Shown here piece after piece: positions 1 to 5,022 of a DNA stretch of 5,207 bases. Numbering within the stretch: the first letter of the stretch is position 1; every line of letters begins with the position of its first letter. Location: NCBI GenBank assembly GCA_018816665.1, contig JAHIVM010000531.1:1-5207 (forward strand). The letters are read 5' to 3'. The DNA is from Candidatus Zixiibacteriota bacterium (GTDB lineage: Bacteria; Zixibacteria; MSB-5A5; GN15; FEB-12). The position numbers and the translations under genes were made by a program. A model generated the notes under the pieces. That model was not told the origin of the DNA, made no database searches, and saw only the letters and a list, made by a program, of their open reading frames with translations.

Positions 1-681
1 GTGCCGAAGTATCTGGCCTGGATAGAGCGTTGGCCAGCCTGGCAGGCGCTTGCCCTGGCGACCAACCAGCAACTCCTGGCGGCCTGGTCCGGACTGGGGT
101 ATAACCGCCGGGCCCTGAACCTGGGACGTATCGCTCAGGCGGTGGTGCGGGACCACGGGGGAGAACTGCCGACCGATCAGTCGACATTACTCAGCCTGCC
201 GGGTATCGGTCCGTACACTTCGCGGGCCATTCTCATTTTTGCCTTCAACCATCGCCTGGTCACGGTGGACACAAACATCCGCCGCGTCATTCTTCATGAA
301 TTCGATTTGCCGGCAGAAACCGGGGCACGCGATATTGAGTATGTTGCCGCACAGTTGCTTCCGGCTCGCGATGCTCGCACCTGGCATTATGCTCTGATGG
401 ATTATTCTTCGCTGGTCCTGCCCCGGCGGATACCCGGGGTGCCCCCGCGTACGGTGCAGTCGCCGTTCGAGGGGTCGTTGCGGCAAATCAGGGGCGAAAT
501 CATCCGCAGACTATCCCGCCAGCGCCGTGTGGCTATCAGCACGATTGCGAAGTCGACCGGTCGGACAGAAAGCGACGTTCTCGCGGCAGCGGAAAGTCTC
601 GCCCGGGAGAATATAGTCAAACTGACCCGGCACATGGTGAGACTTGTGGAGGATCGGGGACGGGAGGAGGAGCCGGCTTGA
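1..681 (+). CDS. MutY-like A/G-specific adenine DNA glycosylase lacking an Fe-S cluster (5'-truncated)
   Basis: This is an HhH-GPD base-excision-repair glycosylase, most like MutY, which removes adenine mispaired with 8-oxoguanine. Visible residues 29-41 (WSGLGYNRRALNL) match the MutY W-x-GLGYY-x-RARNL motif. The helix-hairpin-helix is LPGIGPYTSRAI at 66-77. The catalytic aspartate is D90 in VDTNIRRV. Tyr72 occupies the place of the endonuclease III lysine, as in many MutY proteins, which points to a monofunctional glycosylase. The 226 visible residues contain no cysteine, so the usual C-x6-C-x2-C-x5-C cluster loop is missing; residues 139-160 hold a Pro/Arg-rich segment instead. There is no NUDIX-like 8-oxoG recognition domain. 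The last 65 residues resemble a small winged-helix fold (inference). The GTG at position 1 is probably an internal valine, because MutY proteins carry a catalytic-Glu helix (SEVMLQQT type) before this point and that part would lie outside the window. The family is secure; substrate specificity is not. Confidence 0.87.
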   Translation: MPKYLAWIERWPAWQALALATNQQLLAAWSGLGYNRRALNLGRIAQAVVRDHGGELPTDQSTLLSLPGIGPYTSRAILIFAFNHRLVTVDTNIRRVILHEFDLPAETGARDIEYVAAQLLPARDARTWHYALMDYSSLVLPRRIPGVPPRTVQSPFEGSLRQIRGEIIRRLSRQRRVAISTIAKSTGRTESDVLAAAESLARENIVKLTRHMVRLVEDRGREEEPA

Positions 682-686
682 GCCGG
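673..686 (+). other. Small hairpin spanning the glycosylase stop codon
   Basis: CCGGC (673-677) pairs perfectly with GCCGG (682-686), and the loop TTGA contains the TGA stop codon. No T-run follows, so it is not a convincing intrinsic terminator. It may be only a chance GC-rich palindrome or a 3'-end stabilising stem. Confidence 0.3.
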
Positions 687-764
687 GTTGCGACGGTTGC
701 AGTCATAATAGGGTATTCCAGACACGATCGGTCAGCTAATGAACCGAAGACTGAGGGAAATGCA

Positions 765-794
765 TTGACAGGAATCTAAAATGGACGATATTAA
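765..794 (+). promoter_or_regulatory. Putative sigma-70-type promoter for the 800-937 transcript
   Basis: A perfect -35 hexamer TTGACA (765-770) is followed after 18 bases by TATTAA (789-794), within the AT-rich stretch GATATTAATACT. A start site near 801 would fall at the first base pairs of the long stem described next. The exact -35 match and its position just before a structured, terminated segment support it. The -10 match is only partial, and nothing shows that it is active. Confidence 0.5.
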
Positions 795-815
795 TACTAG
801 GTGAAGGAATTGCCA

Positions 816-854
816 GTGGGTGGTAATTGTGCTCGAACCCGTCGCCTGTGGTGA
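816..854 (+). CDS. Possible 12-codon leader peptide inside the structured leader
   Basis: A GTG at 816 opens a 12-codon frame ending in TGA at 852-854; it encodes MGGNCARTRRLW. It is preceded at a suitable distance (7 bases) by AAGGA (804-808). Three arginines and a tryptophan near the end, lying between a promoter and a terminator, recall attenuation leader peptides. However, the frame is very short, the start is GTG, and the same bases take part in the predicted stems, so it may be accidental. Confidence 0.2.
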   Translation: MGGNCARTRRLW

Positions 855-901
855 CACAACTGACAATTGCTTCACACCATACATATTCAAAGTTATTGCA
901 A

Positions 902-937
902 ACCCCCTCGGCAATGCGGGCCGGGGGGCTATTTTTT
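902..937 (+). terminator. Rho-independent terminator
   Basis: CCCCTCGGC (904-912) pairs with GCCGGGGGG (920-928) in a 9-bp, very GC-rich stem with one T-G wobble and a 7-base loop. A six-T tract follows at 932-937. It lies 220 bases after the glycosylase stop codon and about 140 bases before the CpcT/CpeT-like gene, so it probably ends the short transcript starting near 801. ATTGC (895-899) can pair instead with GCAAT (911-915), which would disrupt the terminator stem and could act as an antiterminator. Confidence 0.8.
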
Positions 938-1067
938 GTGTGCGTTTGGTGGCGGAACAAATCCCGGTTGCGGGAGACTCCATAATCTCTTACTCTCTTG
1001 CAGGCCACACTACGCGGCGGCCGGCAGGTGCCAGTATTTGTGTTGCTCCCCAACCGGAGTCTTTGCG

Positions 1068-1073
1068 AAGGAG
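1068..1073 (+). promoter_or_regulatory. Ribosome binding site that sets the GTG start at 1079
   Basis: AAGGAG, a full Shine-Dalgarno match, ends five bases before GTG 1079. It argues against the longer in-frame start at 998, which would put 27 non-hydrophobic-leader residues ahead of an otherwise normal signal peptide. Confidence 0.8.
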
Positions 1074-1078
1074 TTGTT

Positions 1079-1738
1079 GTGAGTAATCGAGTTCTTGTTC
1101 TTCTGACCATGTGCTTGACTGCGTGCTTGTTCTTCTCCTGCGGTACCGATCAGGCGGTGGCCGACTCAAAGGGCAGTGATCTGGATCGTCTGGTTACGTA
1201 TATGACCGGCTCGTTTTCCAGCCAGAAGCAGGCCATGGATGACAGCGCCTATTTTGATATTCGATTGGAGATGGTTCCGATCTGGAAGGAGCGCTCCGAT
1301 GCGCACTGGCTATACGTCGAACAGGCAGTGGCCTCCGCCCTGGATCGACCGTATCGCCAGCGCGTCTACAGGGTTTCCCAACAGGATGATGCGACCGTTC
1401 TCAGTGCCGTATATGAGATGACGGACCCGTTGCGGTTCGCCGGTGCCTGGCGGCTTGATGTCCCCCTGACGGGGCTGACCCCGGACTCATTGATAGAGAA
1501 AGACGGTTGCGTGATCAGGCTGCGAGCGATTTCGGACACGCTTTTTGTCGGCAGTACCAACGAGGGGGACTGCCTCAGCGAGTATCGTGGCGCCCACTAC
1601 ACGAGGTCCGAAGTACGCATCACGCCGGGACTGCTCGATAGTTGGGATCGCGGCTTTGACACCACGGGTACCCAGGTCTGGGGCGCTGAGAAGGGTGGAT
1701 ACCGGTTCCTCCGGGTTCCCCCGGAGGCGGCTGAATAG
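1079..1738 (+). CDS. CpcT/CpeT-family protein, probable lipoprotein
   Basis: The 219-residue product has a hydrophobic N-terminal segment (about 4-20) ending in FFSC-G at Cys21, with an alternative LTAC at Cys16. It is therefore probably exported and perhaps lipidated, though the lipobox is imperfect. The rest matches the CpcT/CpeT family: GSFSSQKQA (44-52), YVEQA near 79-83, PYRQRVY (91-97), the GC at 143-144, GDC (163-165), SEVRIT (177-182), and DRGFDTTGTQVWGAEKGGYRF (about 190-210). In cyanobacteria these proteins attach bilins to phycobiliprotein cysteines. Homologues in non-photosynthetic bacteria are usually secreted and of unknown role, so chromophore lyase activity should not be assumed here. 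Cys144 and Cys165 could form a disulphide after export (inference). GTG 1079 is chosen as the start because of the AAGGAG at 1068-1073. The gene stands alone, with about 140 bases of leader after an upstream terminator and 194 bases before the next gene. Confidence 0.85.
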   Translation: MSNRVLVLLTMCLTACLFFSCGTDQAVADSKGSDLDRLVTYMTGSFSSQKQAMDDSAYFDIRLEMVPIWKERSDAHWLYVEQAVASALDRPYRQRVYRVSQQDDATVLSAVYEMTDPLRFAGAWRLDVPLTGLTPDSLIEKDGCVIRLRAISDTLFVGSTNEGDCLSEYRGAHYTRSEVRITPGLLDSWDRGFDTTGTQVWGAEKGGYRFLRVPPEAAE

Positions 1739-1836
1739 GCCCGGCGCAAAAGTGTAACCTGTTGTCATGCCAAGTATTAGAGGCGCACGGACAGGATTCG
1801 TTTAGACCCCAGGGGCAATTCCGGCGGCGTTTTTTG

Positions 1837-1865
1837 TTGTCCGGGCGGGGGAATACTTCTATATT
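1837..1865 (+). promoter_or_regulatory. Possible sigma-70-type promoter for the CBS-domain gene
   Basis: TTGTCC (1837-1842) and TATATT (1860-1865) are 17 bases apart, placing a start near 1872 and giving a leader of about 60 bases. A six-T run at 1830-1835 just upstream follows GC-rich sequence and might end the preceding gene, but I could not find a clean stem for it. The matches to consensus are partial. Confidence 0.33.
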
Positions 1866-1882
1866 TCAGGCAGGGAGTTCAC

Positions 1883-1895
1883 ATTCCTTCGGAAT
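1883..1895 (+). other. Short hairpin in the CBS-gene leader
   Basis: ATTCC (1883-1887) and GGAAT (1891-1895) form a perfect 5-bp stem with a TTC loop. A six-T run follows at 1902-1907, about 25 bases before the start codon. It is too weak and AT-rich to be a strong terminator. It could be a leader stem or a protein-binding palindrome. Confidence 0.25.
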
Positions 1896-1932
1896 TATCT
1901 GTTTTTTAATATAAGCAAAGTGAGGGTGAACT

Positions 1933-2391
1933 ATGCGCGTACGTGCACTTCTCGAAGCCAAGCCGGCCCCCATTGTAATCGCCAAGCCGTCCACCGGAGT
2001 CGACGAGGCGATGGAACTTCTTATCAGCAATAACATCGGATGCCTGCCGGTGGTGGATGATTCCGGTCAGCTTGCCGGCATTGTCAGTGATAAGGACATT
2101 CTGAAAAAGATCCATGAGGCCAAAGGGGACTACCATGCCCTGAGCATGAAGGATGTGATGACTACTGAGGTGATCGTGGGAGTACCGGATGATGACATTG
2201 AGTACATCGCCGGCATCATGGACAAGAACTGGATTCGCCACATTCCGATCATGGACGGCGAGGATCTGATCGGGGTGGTCTCGCTGCGGGATGTCAACAA
2301 AACGCTGGTGAAGGCGACCAAAAGCGAAAACAGATATTTGAACATGTACATGGATAGTCTGCATCGTCGGGATCGCTCGGGCGATCACTAA
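1933..2391 (+). CDS. Stand-alone tandem CBS-domain protein
   Basis: The 152-residue cytoplasmic protein consists almost entirely of two CBS repeats, roughly residues 3-60 and 75-128, with no attached enzyme, transporter or DNA-binding domain. Each repeat ends in the typical G-h-x-S-x-x-D adenosine-nucleotide-binding motif: GIVSDKD at 49-55 and GVVSLRD at 114-120. The conserved LPVVDDSGQLAGI (38-50) and HIPIMDGEDLIGV (103-115) strands precede them. CBS pairs usually bind AMP, ATP, SAM or similar ligands and act as energy or redox sensors on partner proteins; ligand and partner cannot be read from the sequence. The charged C-terminal tail (about 129-152) is rich in Arg, His and Asp. The ATG at 1933 follows GAGGG at 1922-1926 with good spacing. 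The gene is monocistronic by layout and converges on the chemoreceptor gene. Confidence 0.9.
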   Translation: MRVRALLEAKPAPIVIAKPSTGVDEAMELLISNNIGCLPVVDDSGQLAGIVSDKDILKKIHEAKGDYHALSMKDVMTTEVIVGVPDDDIEYIAGIMDKNWIRHIPIMDGEDLIGVVSLRDVNKTLVKATKSENRYLNMYMDSLHRRDRSGDH

Positions 2392-2422
2392 ACAGATACG
2401 CATTGGGTGACAGAGAAACAAG

Positions 2423-2453
2423 ACGCGCCGGGTGACGAAATCACCCGGCGCGT
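2423..2453. terminator. Hairpin between convergent genes, probable bidirectional terminator
   Basis: A perfect 13-bp inverted repeat (2423-2435 with 2441-2453) closes a five-base CGAAA loop. It lies 31 bases after the CBS gene stop and about 55 bases beyond the chemoreceptor stop. On the minus strand it is followed by the T-rich CTTGTTTCTC, so it suits the chemoreceptor transcript best. On the plus strand no T-run follows, so it may there work as a 3'-end stabiliser rather than a full intrinsic terminator. Confidence 0.65.
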
Positions 2454-2507
2454 TGCTGCATAGAGAAGAAAAGGAATGAAGATTTGTCCCGTTTTCTGGA
2501 TCGTTCC

Positions 2508-4631
2508 TCAGCTTTTGAGTTTGAAGAGCGATACCATTTTCTGGAGCCCCTCCGCCTGACGATTAAGTTCTTCGGCGGCGGTTGCGGTCTGTTCAATACC
2601 CTTCACGGTCTCCCTGGTCACCGATGAAATGTGCTCCAGATTGCCGGAAATGACATCGGTGGCACCGGACTGCTCCTCGGTTGCCGTGGCGATCTGCTGG
2701 ATCATCCGCAGCACGTCATCGGACATGGCCACGATTTCCTGGAGACTGCCGCCCGCCTGCTGCGCCAGCTCGAGACCGCTGTCAACCTCGCTGATGCCCT
2801 TCTGCATTGACTCCACGGCATCGGAGGTCTGGCTCTGAATCCCTTTGATCATGGCGGCGATTTCTCCGGTCGCCTTGCCGGTTCGTTCGGCCAGCTTCCG
2901 GACCTCATCGGCCACAACCGCAAAGCCGCGGCCCTGTTCGCCCGCCCGGGCGGCCTCGATAGCCGCGTTCAGCGCCAGCAGGTTGGTCTGATCGGCGATA
3001 TCGTCAATTACGTTGATGATTTCTCCGATTTGGTCCGCCGATGACGCCAGTTGCTGGATTGAGTCGGCCGACTGACGCACAACATCGGTGATGCGCTGCA
3101 TGCCGGAGACAGTCTGTTGGACTACCTCGCCGCCTCTTCCAGCGGTTCCCGAGGCAGCCTGTGATTTCTCAGTGGCTGCGGACGCGTTGTGCGATGACTC
3201 GGTGATGGCTGCAGACATTTCCTGCACCGCTCCGGCGACATCGGAAACCTGGTCGGACTGATCCTTGACACCCCGCGACATCTGTTCGGCGGAAGCCGAA
3301 ATCTCGGTCGAGGCGGAGACTAGTTCGGAGGCATTGCCGGCCAGTTGACGAATCATATCCGAGAGATTGGCGATCATCCGCTTGAAGGCTTTGCCGAAAG
3401 CGTCGTGCTCCGAACGCGGTTCTATGTCAGCGGTCAGGTCGTTTTCCGCAATCATTTCGGCGGCCGCGCCTGCTTCCTGCAGGTACTCTATCATGCCGTT
3501 GAAGGCTTCACCCAGGACCCCGATCTCATCCTGCGATCGGACAGTTACGCTACGGCTTACGTCGCCAATAGCGACGGCCTGTGCGATTTCCGACACTTCG
3601 CGGATGGGCTTGGTAATCTGACGGGATAGCAGGTAGGCTATAGCCAGTGAGAGCAGGAGGCTGACAGCGCCGAGCACCAGGATATAGTTGCGGACCGTGT
3701 TGGCCGGAGCCGTAAACTCATCGAGGTAACTGCCAACGCCGATAATCCAGTCCCAGTCGGCGAAATACACGTAGCCGACCACCTTCTCCCGCGGTTCGGT
3801 TTCGCCCAGCTCTTTGTTGATCCAGGGATAGGTTGTCCAGGAGATTTCGCCTTCGGCCAGTTTCGGTCCCGAGGCCATCATCTCCTGAATGAACTCGTAT
3901 TTGCTGATGTCAGCGCCTTCTTTAGCAGGGTGAATCTGCAATACGCCCCGGGAGTCAATGGCGTAGATGTAGCCGGTCTGACCGACCTTCTGGGCCAGGA
4001 TCCCGGCACGGAGATGCTCGGAGCGTTCTGGAATACCGCAGGACAATACACCAACAACAGCACCGTACTGATCCCGAATGGGCTCGTACATCGTCACGAA
4101 CCACGTGCCGACCACGTTGGCTCGGCCGCGGAACGATTCACCGTTTACGACCACCGACTCAAAAACCGCAGGGTCGATATCCGAACCCACAGCCCGTTTG
4201 TCGCCGTCGGTACGAACCGTAGTGGCTATTCGTCTGGCCCGGTTGCCATCGCGCAGGAAGATACTGCAATGAGCGGCGGTGGCCTTCTGAATGCCATCCA
4301 CCAGAGCAATATTGTCGTTCACTACGAACTCACCGTCAGGACCGGTCAGGACCATCTGCCCGTTGCGAATGGATACGTCTTTGCCTTTGTTGTAAAACTC
4401 TGCTCGCGCATATTGGGTAGCATTGTTGATGGTCTGCAGGCTCTGCTCTGCGTTGACCTCACAAAGGTGCACGGCCATATCGGCCAGGTGCGCGATGTCT
4501 GCTTTGGCCTGAGCCTCCAGGTGTTTGCTGGACTGTACGGTACTGATGGTGGCCACGCCGGCTATTGAGAACAATAGCACGACAAAAATCAACAGCATGA
4601 TTTTGTGCCCGACCAGTAGACGGATGTTCAT
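2508..4631 (-). CDS. Methyl-accepting chemotaxis protein with periplasmic Cache-type sensor
   Basis: This is a 707-residue transmembrane chemoreceptor that would sense an extracytoplasmic ligand and control CheA through CheW. The first membrane helix is at about 10-32. The periplasmic region (about 33-312) looks like a Cache3-Cache2 arrangement: a membrane-distal part with GTWFVTMYEPIRDQYGAVVG (175-194), then a Cache_2-like part with GQTGYIYAIDSRGVLQIHP (217-235) and DWDWIIGVGSYLDEF (292-306). The second membrane helix is at about 316-336. HAMP follows (about 336-388) and then a HAMP-like second unit (about 389-430). The signalling coiled coil has the canonical tip DIADQTNLLALNAAIEAARAG around 544-564 and continues GEQGRGFAVVADEVRKLAERT. 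The protein ends in SLFKLKS with no CheR-tethering pentapeptide. Cysteines 57, 122 and 198 lie in the sensor region. The start at 4631 is preferred over upstream ATG 4715 because AAAAAGGAG lies eight bases ahead and TM1 then begins at a normal position. No che genes are adjacent, so this is an orphan receptor; the ligand is unknown. Confidence 0.95.
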   Translation of the reverse strand: MNIRLLVGHKIMLLIFVVLLFSIAGVATISTVQSSKHLEAQAKADIAHLADMAVHLCEVNAEQSLQTINNATQYARAEFYNKGKDVSIRNGQMVLTGPDGEFVVNDNIALVDGIQKATAAHCSIFLRDGNRARRIATTVRTDGDKRAVGSDIDPAVFESVVVNGESFRGRANVVGTWFVTMYEPIRDQYGAVVGVLSCGIPERSEHLRAGILAQKVGQTGYIYAIDSRGVLQIHPAKEGADISKYEFIQEMMASGPKLAEGEISWTTYPWINKELGETEPREKVVGYVYFADWDWIIGVGSYLDEFTAPANTVRNYILVLGAVSLLLSLAIAYLLSRQITKPIREVSEIAQAVAIGDVSRSVTVRSQDEIGVLGEAFNGMIEYLQEAGAAAEMIAENDLTADIEPRSEHDAFGKAFKRMIANLSDMIRQLAGNASELVSASTEISASAEQMSRGVKDQSDQVSDVAGAVQEMSAAITESSHNASAATEKSQAASGTAGRGGEVVQQTVSGMQRITDVVRQSADSIQQLASSADQIGEIINVIDDIADQTNLLALNAAIEAARAGEQGRGFAVVADEVRKLAERTGKATGEIAAMIKGIQSQTSDAVESMQKGISEVDSGLELAQQAGGSLQEIVAMSDDVLRMIQQIATATEEQSGATDVISGNLEHISSVTRETVKGIEQTATAAEELNRQAEGLQKMVSLFKLKS

Positions 4632-4639
4632 CTGAGTAG

Positions 4640-4648
4640 CTCCTTTTT
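4640..4648 (-). promoter_or_regulatory. Ribosome binding site that sets the chemoreceptor start
   Basis: On the minus strand AAAAAGGAG lies eight bases before ATG 4631-4629. This strong site supports the 707-residue start. The longer frame from 4715 would add 28 mostly polar residues (including several His, Lys and Arg) and would place the leader hairpin within coding sequence. Confidence 0.8.
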
Positions 4649-4656
4649 CTCCCCGT

Positions 4657-4674
4657 CCGACATGACAATGTCGG
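4657..4674 (-). promoter_or_regulatory. Hairpin/palindrome in the chemoreceptor 5' leader
   Basis: CCGACAT (4657-4663) and ATGTCGG (4668-4674) form a perfect 7-bp stem with a four-base loop. It lies nine bases upstream of the AAAAAGGAG ribosome binding site, in the untranslated leader. It could be an operator or an RNA structure that modulates translation. No clear sigma-70, sigma-28 or sigma-54 promoter was found upstream. Confidence 0.4.
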
Positions 4675-4725
4675 TGCAGGTGTTCCCCTTTTGATCTGCC
4701 CTGCTGCGAATTCAAGGGTAATCAG

Positions 4726-4767
4726 GCTTGCGCCCCCTATTACTTACCTTTTCGACCTGCTTGCGCC
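4726..4767. repeat. Pair of 9-base direct repeats, possible operator
   Basis: GCTTGCGCC occurs at 4726-4734 and again at 4759-4767, a spacing of 33 bases (about three helical turns). The first copy lies within GGC-TTGC-GCC, a small palindrome. Both sit roughly 95-135 bases upstream of the chemoreceptor start and upstream of the divergent alkylation-repair gene. This is compatible with a regulator site, but the repeats are short. Confidence 0.25.
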
Positions 4768-5022
4768 AGGGCTATAGCCGGCCTTCCGCCACCGAGACAC
4801 GGGTTGTCGCTTTTATGCTGGATAACGGCCGCCTTGAGCCAGTTATTGACCAATTGAGTACGCCCTGGGATCTGATACTGGCTTCCGAGGGCCGTCGCCG
4901 GACTCGGATAACGGGGGGCGACAACCTTAGGAAACCCGGCCAGTCTTTTAGTGTTGAATCTCACAGGCACGGGAATGCTTATTGTTGGAAACGATTACGA
5001 ACCCGGCGGAGAGATTTCCGGT

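Larger units (their letters stand above)
800..937 (+). ncRNA. Candidate structured small RNA or attenuator/riboswitch-like leader
   Basis: A promoter-like sequence upstream and an intrinsic terminator at the end bound a segment of about 135 bases. Its first bases (801-812) pair with 864-875 at 11 of 12 positions, with one G-G mismatch, and a further pair follows past a bulged A876. Inside that stem, CAGT (814-817) can pair with ACTG (859-862). GGGT (818-821) can pair with ACCC (837-840), and GTCGCC (841-846) with GGTGAC (850-855) around a three-base loop. That would give a multibranched junction; a competing pairing of 827-831 with 855-859 would instead give a rod. I do not recognise a known family: no SRP, tmRNA, RNase P, TPP or cobalamin signature was seen. 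The next gene starts about 140 bases after the terminator, so the element could be a free sRNA or a leader that controls read-through into that gene. The structure is visible; the function is inference. Confidence 0.42.
682..1078. other. Gene-free intergenic region with sRNA/leader signals
   Basis: No recognisable protein gene lies in these 397 bases. Reading frames here run through the terminator and resemble nothing known. The first 80 bases show nothing clear. The middle holds the promoter, foldable element and terminator described separately. The last 140 bases form the leader of the downstream lipoprotein gene. There a 7-bp inverted repeat, CCGGTTG (964-970) and CAACCGG (1051-1057), could close an 80-base domain just before the ribosome binding site. 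Confidence 0.6.
4632..5022. other. Divergent intergenic region between chemoreceptor and AlkD-like gene
   Basis: These 391 bases hold the upstream regions of two divergent genes. The left end is the chemoreceptor leader with its ribosome binding site and hairpin, followed by the 33-base-spaced direct repeats. At 4884-4922 two mutually exclusive hairpins are possible: TCCGAG (4884-4889) with CTCGGA (4903-4908), or GTCGCC (4894-4899) with GGCGAC (4917-4922). No convincing promoter for either direction was found. A plus-strand reading frame crosses most of this stretch and overlaps the next gene's start, but its product resembles nothing known and it lacks a ribosome binding site. Confidence 0.5.

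Noticed and set aside
824..860. tRNA-like stretch containing CTCGAACCC
   Set aside because: It only vaguely resembles a T-loop. No acceptor stem, anticodon arm or CCA end can be built around it.
998..1078. 27-codon N-terminal extension of the CpcT/CpeT-like protein to ATG 998
   Set aside because: It would bury the signal peptide inside the protein, whereas GTG 1079 has a perfect AAGGAG five bases upstream.
820..1086. Plus-strand 88-codon frame starting at GTG 820
   Set aside because: It reads straight through the strong terminator at 902-937, overlaps the ribosome binding site and start of the next gene, and its product resembles no family.
736..1110. Minus-strand 124-codon frame across the intergenic region
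   Set aside because: The composition is low-complexity and antisense-like (many Arg/Thr/Ser). It has no ribosome binding site and conflicts with the plus-strand promoter, terminator and lipoprotein start.
1807..1835. Possible intrinsic terminator after the lipoprotein gene, ending in six Ts
   Set aside because: The GC-rich bases before the T-run do not form a stem longer than about three base pairs, so I did not call it.
1906..2421. Minus-strand 171-codon frame opposite the CBS gene
   Set aside because: It is a shadow of a gene with clear CBS motifs and a good ribosome binding site on the plus strand. The antisense product is His-rich and unrecognisable.
3930..4568. Plus-strand 212-codon frame opposite the chemoreceptor sensor domain
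   Set aside because: It is antisense to a well-supported chemoreceptor and has no recognisable domain or ribosome binding site.
4632..4715. 28-codon N-terminal extension of the chemoreceptor to ATG 4715
   Set aside because: The strong AAAAAGGAG eight bases before ATG 4631 and the position of the first membrane helix favour the shorter form.
4820..4914. GGATAACGG repeated at 4820-4828 and 4906-4914
   Set aside because: It is an isolated 9-base match with no palindrome, no helical phasing and no third copy, so chance is likely.
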